This document shows, one piece after another, positions 44,510 to 57,846 of a DNA stretch of 64,000 bases (positions are counted from its first letter, which is position 1; each line of letters begins with the position of its first letter). The stretch covers positions 125,388,336 to 125,452,335 of the forward strand of contig NC_039360.1 in NCBI RefSeq assembly GCF_003573695.1. The letters run 5' to 3'. Below the pieces are notes generated by a model that was given only the letters and a program-made list of their open reading frames with translations, had not been told where the DNA came from and searched no databases. The stretch comes from Papaver somniferum. Its lineage: Eukaryota > Streptophyta > Magnoliopsida > Ranunculales > Papaveraceae. Both the position numbers and the translations under genes were made by a program.

Positions 44510-45099
44510 GATCTTCATTGGTCTTCGCATTTTCTTCACTTTGTAACTTCATCAGAAAAAGTCTGCAACTTCTCCATTCTCTCCTTCGCTTTCCATTCGG
44601 CTCTTTGTAAATAGTTACTTATAATGGCGAATAAGAGTCCTTCTTATTATGGAAAACGATAAGTTGTAGCGAACACGTTTCGTCGTCTTTTCTTTTGTTT
44701 CGTTTTCTCCCCGGGTTTATCTGGTGTTTGTTTCTACGTTGTTTTTCAGTGGTGATCTTTATGATTTGCTCCAGTGGTTTTTCAGTCGTCATTGTAAGCA
44801 TCCTCGGAACGAGTTTATTCCTGAGCAATCTGATCTTTGTACTCGTACCAATTTTGTTGAGAACTATAAGTGCCATCAACTGCGTGAGAAGTTCAATAAT
44901 TATGGGGTGGGAATATCTCGAAGTCGTCGTGCTTTTAGGAGTTCTCAGCGTATTACCGATCTGGATCCTTCGTCTATATCCTAGTAATAGTTGCCCTTCG
45001 GAAAACTAACGTTCCTAAGTGGTTCTTATGTCCCGTTCGGATTGTGGGTCCTTGAGTCCTTGAATGGGATGATGTTTGTAAAAAATATTTAAAAGTTTC
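44510..45099. other. Unassigned region with overlapping open frames
   Basis: Frames at 44695-45009 and 44724-44984 (+) overlap. The second has LYDLLQWFFSRHC and SDLCTRTNFVENYKCHQLRE, which look protein-like, but I recognise no family. The other is only a hydrophobic shadow. Possibly a degraded gene or transposon piece. Confidence 0.3.
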
Positions 45100-46358
45100 C
45101 TATGGGCTATGGTAGGCACAACAAATTAACCATTATATTTCTTCCTAATTAATTAGTAATATAACAGTAGTAAGGATCGTTCTCACAGAGAATTGTGTAA
45201 TTGATATGTTATTCGGGTTATGAAACCAAAATAAAGTAAATACTAAAAGGGGGGATTGGATTGATTGATTAAAGCAATAGGAATAAAGATATGATTACAG
45301 AATCCTTCGCCATTATCAAACATTAACTCAATTAATATACTTGTTTAGCCTTTGTTAGTCATATATCACCAACCATAGAATATCAATAAGTTGTGCCATC
45401 CCCAAAACTCCTTGTGTCATCGAATACGGAAGTGCTCAACTACCAGATTTTATCCATCTGAGCCACCATGAATAACCTCTCAAGGTATAACCCAGTTGAA
45501 TGAATTAAGGTTTGTGAATTTAGGTTGAATCCTAACATCAAACACGTAATCTCGATCTTCTTACTAGAGTTGCCTACACACACATTTTCTCCACAGAATC
45601 CCTCTGCAAGGTCTCACGTTCTCAACTTGTGTAGGAGATGTTCGAATATTGCACGTATCTCACAACTCTCTACTAGCAATAGAATGATTAATAAATTAAT
45701 ATAGCGTACACTCCAAACAATCGAGAAATTAATCATAAACTTTAGATACAGTAAAAACAAACGGTTAGATGATTAAAACTTCAAATAAACTTGTATAACT
45801 AACAAAGTTTCTTGTTTAGAATATTGAATTCATCCATAATCAACAAAAGATTAGCTACATATGACACAAAGAAAGAAGAAGAAGAATATATCTCATGGTT
45901 TCCCCCTAAAGGGGCAAACCCTGGAATAAAGATGTAAAACCTAGCCTCTCCTCTATTTTTCAGTGATGAAACCCTGACAAAAACTTGTTCATAATGTCTT
46001 GGGAAGTCTCCTTAAATATCCCTAATAATCTTAGGGTTTGGGCTTACTTCGGAAGTAAGCTTTCCACTTTTGGAAAGCAATATCGTTAATTTTTGAAGTA
46101 GGAGACTGGTCCTGCTATAGATCCCCAGGTAAGGGATCGGTTCTGCTAGATATCCCCAATAAAAATCCTTAAACTGTTTCCCCCATAACTTTCTCATACG
46201 AACTCGGAATGACCTCATTATTTTTGTGTTCGCTCCTTTTGGATGATTCTACCTAATAATCAAAGGAAAACAAGAGTAATACAAAGTAATATGAAAACAT
46301 TATAGCAAATACAAGCATGAAATTAATAACAAAAGTACAGTAAATTATGCATTTATCA
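45100..46358 (-). mobile_element. Gypsy-like solo LTR, - orientation
   Basis: On the - strand it begins TGATAAATGCATAATTTACT, a start common among Tat/Ogre-type and other plant gypsy LTRs, and ends near CCATAGCCCATAGG. The stretch GGATCGTTCTCACAGAGAA (45174-45192) is also of the kind found near such LTR ends. No internal region follows on either side. Boundaries on the left are approximate; CTTCC follows at 46359, with TTTCC near 45101 as a possible duplication. Confidence 0.5.
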
Positions 46359-47177
46359 CTTCCTGAGATGCATTAGCCATTTTCCAGATTATAGGACATC
46401 AATATTGCGATGGGATGAGGTTCCAGCGTCTCGGAACCATATGATTGAGACTCTCCAGCTACCAAGGAGGCTATGGTAGAAAATAATGTCTTAATGTTTA
46501 ACGTGTATATATATATACGTTACCCCTATTTTATACCTTAGCATCTGTGATCATGTTTTGTTCAGCGAGTAAAGTTGTTGATGGGTCGGGTCCTTCCAGA
46601 GAATCCTCCTAGGATGGTGTTTCTCCTTCCTACATAAACACTCGAGCGAGGGACATTAATTTGTTTTTTGGACATCTACAATGACGGAAATATGGATCCT
46701 CCGTCTGATATTGGCATGTCTCTTATGGAGTGTCCCTATCCGTATTCCGCCTCCCTACACGTATCGCGTCAAGTCCGCATCTCGCGTACGCTGACATTGT
46801 TGCATATCCAAAGGTATATCAGAATCACCTGCATGCCATCCCACGATTTCCACCGTGGAAAAATTATCTATTGTACAGACACGTTAGCACAATACCAATT
46901 TAAAAAAGTTTCCCATTCCGGGGATTCTTTAAAAACAAAAGATGATTATAATACTAAAAACCTATCGAAGATCTCGTGAGAAATAGTGATTGAATTGAAA
47001 CTAGTAGAAACTTTCTCTCTCCTCTCTAAGTCCTTCTCAAAACCTAAAAAAACCTCGCCACCATTAAAGCTTACTGCTCAGATCTAGTCCATTTTGGGTT
47101 AGATCTCAGCAAGTTTATTTCCCTTTTCTTGTTTTCTTAGATATTTAGTAGTTTAAGTTAGATTTGTTTAAGTTTTT
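46359..47177. other. Intergenic, no gene recognised
   Basis: It includes an open 103-codon frame (46668-46979, +) without recognisable motifs and a CT-rich stretch near 47015-47045. Confidence 0.4.
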
Positions 47178-49661
47178 TGTTGGAGCATTGCTCGGTCGAA
47201 CTCGCATGCGTTGCTATCTCAAGCATGTTTATCAATGTTAGTGATCAAAACTATATGTCTTGATTTCTAGTTTACTTATGACTAAGTCTCGCTCTAGGAT
47301 AGTTAGGAATAGTTGAGCTCCAGACTCCATGGCGATTATCTTACGAAGACGAAGAACTACTCAAGGAACCAGTGGAACTTCATCCGACCAAAAGGTATAT
47401 GGAGACTTGAACTCGTCTGTCACTCAAAAGTCTATCTACTCTATCTCCTACTCTTGAGACAAAAGTCGTATAAGCATGATAGTTTTCATACATACACGTT
47501 TGATATTTCGAGTCGAGTTTACTCGCCTATCTTTTTCTCGAAATATGTGTTGGTACGCTTTTGCTTTAACCATTTTCATCTTTACCCGTGACGAAAGTCG
47601 TGATGACGTTTCAATCTTGAAAATAGCTTTGATGATGATAGTCGATTCTTTATGTCTAACGACTATTATAACATTATAGAAGAATGTTTCAATGATTCAA
47701 ATGTAGAGTTGAGATTACGTAACCAACTATGGATATAAGCATATATAGTGTGTTCGCACATTAGTGTGTAAATCCATGTGCCGGAAACCAAGTGCGTACA
47801 TATGTGTGCATGTGGTATTGGTGAAGGAGACAGGTTAGGTACGCGTACCCGTACGCGTACTGAAGGGAGTTTTCATACCAAAAATTTCTGCTATAGTTTG
47901 TGAAGTTTGCAAACTGAAAACCAGTCACCTAGGTATGCCTACCCATACGCGTACCCACAGAAGTTTTCAAACCGAAAATTCCTGCTTAGTTTTCAGACTC
48001 AAGTCCGGGTGCTATGGTACACGTACCCGTACGCGTACCTAAGCTGGTTATATTTCTAAAATTGGTAGTTTCATGAACTTAAACAATAAATCAATAAGGA
48101 ATGCAATCTTTGCAAACCGTGGCTATATTGTTCATGAATTGATTCAAGTGAATCAAACCGATTTTGTTTCAATTGTGTCTATATATAAAGATCTAAGCAA
48201 TTGAACAACTCTTGAACTAGTTCTTATGAGTCATTTGAACTAGTTATGAGAAAGATGAATACGGTTAATATGAAAGTGCTCATATAGCTAACCATTGGTT
48301 AATTACTTTTGAACCAACTAAGTGTACACGTTTAGGTACGGTTACTCAAACCTAAATGAATGCATTTCATTTGTGTGTGTGACAAGCTAAGTTTCGATCT
48401 AACGGTTGAAAGATATTAGCTTGGATAAATCAGGTTTTTCATCTAACGGTGAATATTGAATGCTTTGTTACCAAGGTAACTTGGATTGCAAACCCCAATT
48501 TGAAAACTGTATAAGGGAGACGTCTAACAACTGGAAAAACTAATCCCCACACCTCATGTGTGATACTAGTTGGTTTGCTAGAGTCGATTCTCCTTTAACC
48601 GTAGGTTTCTTCTCGAGACCCAGTCGGTTAACGACTTAAAGACTTCATTGGGATTGTGAAGCCATACGAAACTACTTCTCTTGTAGTTGAGCGATCTGAT
48701 CTTGTAATTTTCTATCGTATGAGTTCAATTGTAAGATTGGCTTGAGATTATATCTCCGATAGGGCAAGATAAAAAGAAATCACAAACATCTTCGTCTCAT
48801 CGTTTGTGATTCCGCAATATCTAGTTTCGCTACCGTACGATTTAGATTATTGTGAGGTGATTGATAATACTAGGTTGTTCTTCGGGAATATATGTCCGGC
48901 TTATCAATTAGTTCTTGTTCACCTTGATTTTTATCAAAAGACAGAACAAAACTTTTAGGTTTATCTGTGGGAGACAGATTTATCTATCCTTGTAGACTTT
49001 TCTGTGAGATACAGATTTGTTTACTAAAGTCTTCGACTTTGGGTCGTAGCAACTCTTGGTTTTGGGTGAGATCAGCTAAGGGAATCAAGTGCTTAGTATC
49101 CTGCTGGGATCAGAGACGTAAGGAGCGCAGTTGTACCTTAAATCAGTGTGAGATTGATTAGGGTTCAACTACAGTCCAGACCGAAGTTAGTTTGTAGTAG
49201 GCTAGTGTCTGTAGCAGCTTAGTACAGTGAGGTGTTCAATCTGGACTAGGTCCCGGGGTTTTTCTGCATTTGCGGTTTCCTCGTTAACAAAATTTCTGAT
49301 GTCTGTGTTATTTCTATTCCGCATTATATTTTGTTATATAATTGAAATATCACAGGTTGTGCGTTTGTATCGATCAATTGTGAAATCCAACCTTTGGTTG
49401 TTGATTGGAAATTGATTGATCATTGGATATCGGTCTTTGGTACCATCCAAGTTTATTATCCTTGTACTTGATAAAGACTCGCAAATTCTTATTTGTTTAA
49501 GTAAAGATCAAATCAAGTGAGAGAGATATTAACTCCCCTATATACTTTTCTTTAGATTGAGTCTGACTGTCTAGTTGATTCTCTAGAAAGTATATTGGAA
49601 TTAGTCCATACAAATTGTTAATCGAAATATTGGGTGTGGTTGTTAGACCCCGTTTTTTTAT
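47178..49661 (+). mobile_element. Solo LTR of the long-LTR family
   Basis: It starts TGTTGGAGCATTGCTCGGTC at 47178 and matches, in opposite orientation, both LTRs of the 11.2-kb element to its end (AATATTGGGTGTGGTTGTTAG at about 49627-49647, then CCCC). The last bases are altered from GCATTTTCA to GTTTTTTTA, so the exact end is uncertain. No internal region adjoins it, which is the product of LTR-LTR recombination. T-rich flanks hide any target duplication. Confidence 0.8.
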
Positions 49662-51500
49662 TTTTGTTTCAATCTCCATAATTGTTTTTAGGAGATTTTT
49701 ATGGTGTTCTTATGATTGTTTTGCCCTTTTTGTTTATGATTTTTCCTTTGTGGAGTCTTTCATGACTTTAGGTTGGAAAATAGGCACCCCTATTTAATGG
49801 CATTTACAGCTTCCTTCGAGGCTATTTCAAAAGGATCCTCTTCCATGAAACATAAAGATTTTGCTTAAACACATAAATAAATTCGAACACAGTGAATTTA
49901 CTACATAGGAAAGGACAAAAACAAGAGCTGGTGTGTTTGTCCAAATCCAGCAAACCTTCTCAATCGACAGATTATTTAAGAACAATATTCTAACCATTTC
50001 ACCGTCAGAGAATCAGACGTAAAAACAGAAGAGATCTTTATTCATATATTTTAGAAATTAGATATATAAGTCAAAACTCAAAATCCCATACACATGCATA
50101 TTTTTCTATTAGTACTTATTAAAGCAAGATACTCGTGTAGACGGTGTTCATGTGTCATATTGGACCGAGCACAATAGCCTTTTGCTCCAATAATTGTGTT
50201 CATATCTTGAGACCAGATTTTTCTTCTGCCTGCTGGTTGTTCATTTGTCCTCATTGCACAATAAATAAAAGATATTACAGAGAATGGTAGGAACAAACAA
50301 GTTGGATCATTTATTCAAATGCAGACACATGTCGGTAGGGGAACTTGCTTGGAAACCAAGTTTCAAAGTTTAACTCTACTGAGAGAGTACTCCGACCACT
50401 TACTGTCTATGGCTATCCCCTGGGAAGTACACCAAACACTCTGAGAGTCTACCGGTGGAAATTATCTAGATTGCTAATACGGGTACAAAACTACTTGGTA
50501 GTTTGGGAGTGTACCACAAACTCATATAAGGTAAAAACACATTATTCACATTTGATATAGGACATTCTCTGGTAAATTGGTAATCCCCATTATAACGAGT
50601 TTGGATACTAGAAGTAGGAATGAGAAGTAAGTTATTTTGCTTCACAAAAAGTTAAATTTTCAATGTTTAGAAGTCGTTTTAAAATTCTTTACCTGAACAG
50701 ATTTCTTAGTTTTCTATTTCTAGAAGTCAAAAGGTTATTTCTGGATGCGCATCCAAACGCGCAAGTAGCAACCATTGACATTTTTTCGCCATAGCAACTG
50801 AAGTTGTGCTATGTTATTATTGGATGGCAACTGAAGCTTGTGTTGTGCTATTATTGGTTGTCCAAGCAGCGACAACCCAAAAATAGCCGAAAAGCGTTTA
50901 GAAATTGATTCAACTAGCCTGATACATTTTATCAACAAAAAGAACGTACAACATTTGGTATTCGATAGATATAAACATATGAGATTACCGCATTAACCAT
51001 ATTCATGATATGCAATCAATCATATCTACAATGAAGCAAATCAACCATATCTATATGGTGGCGAGAGCCAACGCGAGACGTATATTGTTTTCTCCGTCTA
51101 AATAAATTTATGTAACAACCTTGTAATTTGTTCGTTTTTTATTGATAAACAATTTGATGTTGACAAATTTTGAAGTCAGATTCCTGATAGAATCACCTTG
51201 ATAAAAAAAAACATGTTAATTTGACATGTTTATCAGGAAATCAACCCCTCGACGAGCTTAACCTGCGTGTTACTGCTCATTAATAACCTGGAAAATTTAG
51301 GGATTACTTCAGGAAAAAAAAATGGATAACATAATAAAATAAATAGGGTTATTTTGAAATAATCCTTAAAACCCCTTATCTCAATAATTTTGTCAATGAC
51401 TAAAAAACCTTGCTTAACTGGTATTAATTAGTTGTAAAGTAGTTTAATTAAGTGCAATCGTATATTAAAATTAGTGTTGAAGAGTTCTAATTTTGAGAGA
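49662..51500. other. Intergenic, no gene recognised
   Basis: AT-rich. At about 51183-51240 an imperfect inverted repeat pairs TTCCTGATA with TATCAGGAA and ACATG with CATGT, perhaps a small foldback element. Open frames are short and featureless. Confidence 0.4.
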
Positions 51501-51539
51501 AATAGTCCATGTTATGGTTTTGTCTTCGTATTGCACATA

Positions 51540-52620
51540 CCCTGTCGATTATAATCAATTTGGATGTAGCTCTCAATTCTTAAGGAAATCTTGACAATTC
51601 AGATTCAATAATAGTTTGAGATTTAATGAAAATGTAACCGGTGGACATAAATAAAAGCATTTGTCAATTCTAGTTCAAGACCTAGTTGGCAGGCTCATAT
51701 AAATGTACTCGCCGATTATAAAGATGAGCTCTCAGTAAGAAATATTGTTAATAGTCGACAGGTACAATCCCATGTGGTTGTGATTGTTGGAGACCTCAAA
51801 GTATGAATTTTCTGTATCTAGGCAATAATAGGCAGGGTCGATTCCCCTCATCCCTACCGATTATAGGAATTCAAAAACAAAGTTTTTATGATGCTGAAAC
51901 GTTTAAAATCAACAACCATATTCTTGCCGATTATTTTCATATGCAGCTCGCTTTTTATTTCAGTTGTTTTTCTCGTAACTTTTTCATGGCAATAATGACC
52001 TCGTTATTTTTACATTGACTTCGTCTTTCATTCTCTACAAAATAGACATGAAGACTACTGAATTTGAATGAACAACACTTCTTTGATCTTTTTTCACTAT
52101 CGGCAAGCTGGATTTCGATATAGCCGTCCATTATCACATCAAGTTGTAGCCTCTAATTCATTTGACACATCAATAATCAGCAGGATCGGGATCAAAAACA
52201 CCTACCCGTTATTGATATTCAAAGTAGCCTCGAATAAATTGATCCATACTCATATCAGTTTGCGCATGATTTTGTAGTCGATCTAAATTTGAGTACAAAA
52301 TTATACTCCAAAAACTAAAAATGAAGTATACTTTATTTGAGATTGCGTATGAAATCACACCCAATCCAAATTGAGTACTTTTAGATTCAATGGCAACGTT
52401 GACAAGTAATTTTGATGTACATACAAATTCCGGTCAATGTTCATCTCATACGAAGAACATCAATTTTAATCGGCAGGGTTGTCATCCAAATTATTGTCTA
52501 TTGCGATGTTATTCTTCATTTAAGAAGAACATTAATCATAATCGGCCAGATTTTAGATGAACGGGTTTGCTGATTGCGAATTAAAGTTCATCTCTCATTC
52601 ATCTACTTCAAGTTGTTTTT
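51540..52620. repeat. Degenerate CCGATTAT / AATCGGCAGG repeat region
   Basis: The words CCGATTATA, AATCGGCAGGG, AATCAGCAGG, TAGGCAGGGTCG and AATCGGCCAG recur about every 80-150 bases in both orientations. They resemble the MULE's AATCGGTAG repeats but are not identical. No coding part is present, so it could be the remains of a non-autonomous relative. Confidence 0.4.
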
Positions 52621-52784
52621 GAATTTCTTCTTTATTTAAGGTGATTTTTTTTTAACTGGCACAAAGATTGTGATGTTTTATGTTTTTTTGTTGGATGATA
52701 AAAAGTACAGTAAAGTGAAAAAATAAGGAGGACATCTTTTTATTCTTTTTTGTTTTCCTTTATAGATTAGTGGTTTATGTGTTA

Positions 52785-53411
52785 GAGCAACTGCAGTGGT
52801 GCGAGTATAACCAAAAAGGAAAAAAAGGACCAAATTTTGGGTTTAGTCTGGTGTGTGACGTTGCGGTGAAAAAACTAAATTTGGTCAGACGTACATTATA
52901 CGTTCGCCTGGTGTGGGGCGTGGACTATACCAACGCCTGGTGTGGGACGGAGACTATACGTTCGCCCGGTGCATAAAAATTCAAAAAAAAAATAATAATA
53001 AAAAAATTGTAAAGAGTGGGGCGGAGGTATTAAGCCCGCCCCATGCATTTGAAATTTGTAAAGAGTGAGGCGGAGGTATTAAGCACGCCCCATGCATTTG
53101 AAATTTGTAAAGAGTGGGGCGGAGGTATAAACCACGCCCCACACAAACAAAAAAAAACAGGACGTGCATTATAAGTTCGCCTGGTGTGGGGCGTGGACTA
53201 TACGTCCGCCTGGGTCGGACGTGGACTATATGTCCGCCTGGTGATGGGGCGTGGACTATATAAACGCCCGACTATATTTGGATTTGGTCTTGATCGCCGA
53301 CCAAATTTGGTCTGAGTTTTAGTCTTTGATCAAATTTTGATCGATGGTCCGTCCTACTACACCTATCCACTGGACCAAATATTTAGGTTTAGTTGTCCAT
53401 TGTGGACGCTC
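52785..53411. mobile_element. Harbinger/Tourist-like MITE with internal tandem repeats
   Basis: Ends GAGCAACTGCAGTGG and (reverse) GAGCGTCCACAATGG are inverted copies at 10 of 15 positions. Flanks TTA (52782-52784) and TTT (53412-53414) fit a 3-bp duplication with one change. Inside are ~30-bp repeats of CGCCTGGTGTGGGGCGTGG on both arms and three ~51-bp repeats with GTAAAGAGTGGGGCGGAGGT at 53007-53150. It lies about 340 bp upstream of the NSH3-like start codon. Confidence 0.65.
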
Positions 53412-53414
53412 TTT

Positions 53415-53749
53415 GCGATAGTTGTACAGTAGCCATACCAAAAAAATTAAAAAAAATAAATTTATTAGGATAAAAGGGAAAATATGTATAGTACATCCGT
53501 AGTTAGTCCGAAGAAACTAAAACAAACAGCCCCAGACCCAAACCCAAAACCACTTTTTAAAAACCGTTGTTTGTCTTGTTTCTTTTATCTCTTTCTCTCA
53601 CTCCAATCTCCAAGAATCTTGTAAGAAAATTCAACTCCAAAAAATGGATATTTAAAGATTGAGAGGAGTTGATTGGGTTAGCTGTTTTAAGTTTGAAAGA
53701 ATTCCTTTTGTCTTGATTTTTCTTTTTGATCAAAAACAGAGAAAAAAGA
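53415..53749 (+). promoter_or_regulatory. Promoter and 5' UTR region of the NSH3-like gene
   Basis: Contains a long CT-rich stretch (TTTATCTCTTTCTCTCACTCC, in part at 53585-53605), common in plant 5' UTRs. No convincing TATA box stands out. The upstream limit is the MITE. Confidence 0.45.
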
Positions 53750-56700
53750 ATGAGAATACAGAGAGCTATAATTTGGTTACTGTTCAGTTTACTTGGTATT
53801 GGACTGTTATTACATGAGATTGAAGCTACTAAACCTCGAAGGATATTACTTGATACAGATGTTGATACGGATGATTTCTTTGCTCTTTTATATCTGTTGA
53901 AGCTGAATCGTTCAGAAATTGATATAAAGGTAAGTTACTATTTCTGACTCGGAAGGATTAACTCAGTTTTAATGGCTGTTTTCCTCTGTTTTTATCACTC
54001 ATGAGTTTAGTTGAATCCGTTATATTTGTTAAGATATGGATTACTGTAACTAATTTCTATTTTTAGTCATTTTTAGTTACTATATTGCGTGGGATTCTAT
54101 AATTATGTGACTGGTTTCATATTCTAAGTATAGTTTTGGTTTGAATTATAGGCAATTACTATTAACACAAATGCATGGACAGATGCGGGGCATGCTGTGA
54201 ATCAAGTCTATGATATGCTTTACATGATGGACCGCGACGACATTATGGTTGGAGTCGGAGGTGAAGGTGGAATATCACCCAATGGTACAATATACCCCAA
54301 CGTCGGCGGCTATCTTCCGATTATAGAACAGGTGTGGTTATGCATACACTTGCATCATGTTGAGCATATGCCGTTAATGCAATTAATTGATACTTCTCGG
54401 GCGTAGTTTCGGGTTGTGACAATTTTTCAATTGGGCAGGGCATGTCAACTTATGGGGATTGCAGGTATAGACAAGCTATTCCAATAGGACTTGGAGGAAG
54501 ATTGGATATTGATACAAATTACGGCTTACGGAGAAGTTTTCTACCGCAGGTAATAAATTTTTCGTGGTTTTGTTTGCTTATTGGATTTCTTGTGTCTTAG
54601 TATTGTTTCTTGCACTTTGATTCTCATAGTCATATCCTGTTGTTGCCGAAGTCTAGAGACACCTATTGGTCGTATTATAGTAATGTCTCGTTGTTTTCAT
54701 ACTGCAATGGTATATGCTTGCCTTTCCGTCCTAATTTCGCCATGAAAAGAGCAGGGCAAAAGGAAATATTCTCCGCTTCGCCAGCCTACTACACAGCAAG
54801 TGATGATTGACACAATATCCAATGGTCCAACTACAGTATTCGTCATTGGATCACACACAAACTTAGCTATTTTTCTCATGAGCAATCCTCGATTGAAGAA
54901 AAACATTGAGCACATTTATGTAATGGGCGGCGGTGTGAGGTCCAAAAATCCAACTGGTTGCTGCCCCAAGAATGCCAACTCTTGCACACCTAAACAGTGT
55001 GGTGATCGTGGTAATATGTTCACAGGCTACACCAGCAATCCCTATGTAGAGTTTAATATATTTGGAGATCCTTTTGCTGCGTACCAGGTGCCAACTTTCG
55101 TTTTCTGATGCCAGTACTGTGTAGCATTTGTTGAGCTTTACCTGATTTAACTATGATTATTATTCTATTTTCTTGCAGGTAATCCATTCCGGAATTCCAG
55201 TTACCCTCGTGCCTCTGGATGCAACGAACACCATTCCCATAACTGAGCAGTTCTTCAAGTCATTTGAGCGCAATCAGCATACATATGAGGCACAATATAT
55301 ATTCCAATCTTTGAAACTGGCTCGGGACACATGGTTTGATGACCAGTTCTACACAGTAATTTCCTTAAACCTTTTTCATTATTCGCTTGTCATCCTATTC
55401 ACAGGGTTCCCTCCATGTCACAATATTGGTTTATGATGATGCACGACTGCGCATCACTGAGTTCTCCAGAATTATGCACTTCTGAAATGATAAGTCGAAT
55501 TCATGCAGAGCTACTTCATGTGGGACTCCTTTACATCTGGTGTAGCAGCATCAATTATGCGCAACTCGAAAGTAGATGGAGAAAATGAGTTTGCTGAAAT
55601 GGAATATATGAACATCACTGTAATTACTTCAAATGAACCGTACGGCGTGTCTGACGGCTCAAATCCATTCTTTGCTGGCCGCTCAATCCCAAAATTTAAT
55701 TTACAGAAAGATGGGGTTCATAGCGGTCATGTGCAGCAAGGGCTTCGTGATCCATTTTGTTTTGCCAAGAATAATACAAAAAAGTGCCAGGTAGTCTTTT
55801 TCTCCATGTCTTGCTTTAGAAATAGTTTGCAGTACTCAATAGGAATCAGATCCTTTACATTGTTTACAAGCTAAATTAGATTGTTCAGTCAGTGATCCAG
55901 TGAATTTTTTGACATGTCGAAGTGCGTTTCTATATGTCTTCCTTGAGACTCATGTACACAATGTATTGCCTCATGAGATTTCTGCTAATAGACTTGAATG
56001 TCATGCAAACAGGATGGCTACACAAAGGAAGTAACTGGTGATCCAGACGGAGTTCGTGTTCTTGTTGCTACGAAAGCAAAACCTAATCAGCTTAGTAATA
56101 GCTTGCTTGACCGAGAATATTTTATAAGCTTTTTGGATGTAAGTTCTCCAAATGGTTGTTCCTCTTAAATTGGCAAGAATTCTGTACAAACGATATTCAG
56201 GAACAAACGTATCGTATAAGCTTGTGTTTTACTTGCTTGCAGGTTCTTAACCTACCTCGCAATGCTGGAAGGTTCAACTTTACCACAGAATTTCCTTACT
56301 ACAAAGAAGTTCTATATAAACCGGATTTCGGAATGCGCAAGTTGGGAAAATCTGTTGTTTTCGACATGGATATGAGTGCTGGAGATTTTATTTCTCTAAT
56401 TTATCTCTTGAAAGTACCTGTGGAAGTGATCAACTTGAAGGTAGAGAGTCTTGCTTTCGTATCACATGCTGTAATTTGTCTACTATGAATGTTGCTCAAA
56501 TGTGCATTCCGTTTTAATTTCCAGGGGATATTAGTAAGTGGAACTGGATGGGCAAATCCTGCTACAATAGACATCATCTATGACATTTTACATATGATGG
56601 GTCGGGACGACATTCCAGTTGGCCGGGGAGACGTATTCGCATTAGGACAACCAAACCCATCTTTCACTGCTGTTGGGGATTGCAAGTATATCAAGGCTAT

Positions 56701-57846
56701 CCCTCATGGTGGTGGTGGACTCTTGGATTCTGATACTCTTTATGGTTTTGCTCGTGATTTGCCTCGAAGCCCCAGAAGGTATTGTCTGCAGCTTATTTAA
56801 AAACTGCAGCTGCAACCTTTGCTTTCCTTACCGGGTTGTATGCTACAGGCACACAGCAGAAAATTCCGTGAAATACGGAGCGCCTAGAGATACTGATCAC
56901 CCTGAACTAAGACAACCATTAGCATTGGAAGTCTGGCAAAACATTTCAAAATCACTGGCTCCAGGATCCAAGATTACGATACTGACCAATGGACCGCTTA
57001 CTAATCTAGCTCAGATTATTCAATCGGAGAAGAATTTGAGTTCAGTGGTTGAGGTCAGCTTCTGTTCTTACTTGCAAACTCAAAAGGTTTTTTAAATGCA
57101 CTAGTGTTCTCTAAAATGACATTGTTATTTGTTCTACTGTAGAATGTATATGTTGTTGGAGGCCACCTCAGCTATAGCAGAAAGGACCTAGGAAATCTCT
57201 TCTCCGTTCCTTCAAATGAGTTTGCGGAATTTAACATGTTTCTTGATCCCATGGCTGCAAAAGTTGTTCTAGAGTCGGAACTAAATATAACACTAATTCC
57301 TCTCAGTGTTCAACGCCAAATTAGTTCATTTCCTGAGATACTCAAAAGGTTGCAGCTAAAAAAGAAGACACCTGAAGCCGTGTTTACATATCGTTTGCTG
57401 TCAAGGCTATACCGTTTACAACAGAAGCATCGCAGATACCACCACCTGGTAAGTAACTTCATCCTATGATTTTAGTGAGACAAAGTAAGCTGCACTGGCA
57501 AATCTTAAGTTGGTGGCATTCTGAATGTCTTTTCTTTTCTTTTCAACAGGACACATTCTTGGGAGAAATTCTTGGTGCAGTGATCTTGGCTTGTGATCAA
57601 CATCTCAATCCAACATTCAAAGTTAAGCCAGTCAATGTCTCGGCAACCGGTGATGTATCCAAAGATGGACAAACTATCATTGATGCAGTACATGGAAAAC
57701 TTGTGAAAGTAATAGAAAGTGTTGACAACCGAAAATATTTTGCGGAGTTTGCTAATCTCCTAGGTGAGAAGAAGCAAACCGCGGTGATTGGAAGCTTTAA
57801 TCAGCAGAAGAGAATATGGAGTACGCCACCAGCAAATCATACCTGA
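53750..57846 (+). CDS. NSH3: NSH3-like inosine/uridine-preferring nucleoside hydrolase, secreted, 12 exons
   Basis: Exons: 53750-53929, 54152-54331, 54439-54549, 54755-55087, 55179-55355, 55509-55790, 56013-56138, 56243-56440, 56525-56778, 56849-57053, 57143-57448, 57550-57846. All introns are GT..AG and the reading frame is open: 882 residues, close to Arabidopsis NSH3 (~890). Residues 1-26 form a signal peptide ([15 protein letters not shown]). Two nucleoside-hydrolase modules follow. The first has the calcium/ribose Asp cluster [17 protein letters not shown] and [11 protein letters not shown]; the second has [17 protein letters not shown], with one Asp of the cluster missing, and [11 protein letters not shown]. 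In the family, NSH3 is apoplastic and splits extracellular adenosine and inosine to base and ribose. The start is the first ATG in frame after a TTG-opened stretch. Confidence 0.93.

Noticed and set aside
44695..45009. Hydrophobic 104-codon frame as a membrane protein
   Set aside because: Overlaps a better-looking frame and has no family match; hydrophobic by T-rich composition.
53000..53160. CRISPR-like array
   Set aside because: Three ~51-bp units repeat entirely, with no unique spacers, in a plant MITE.
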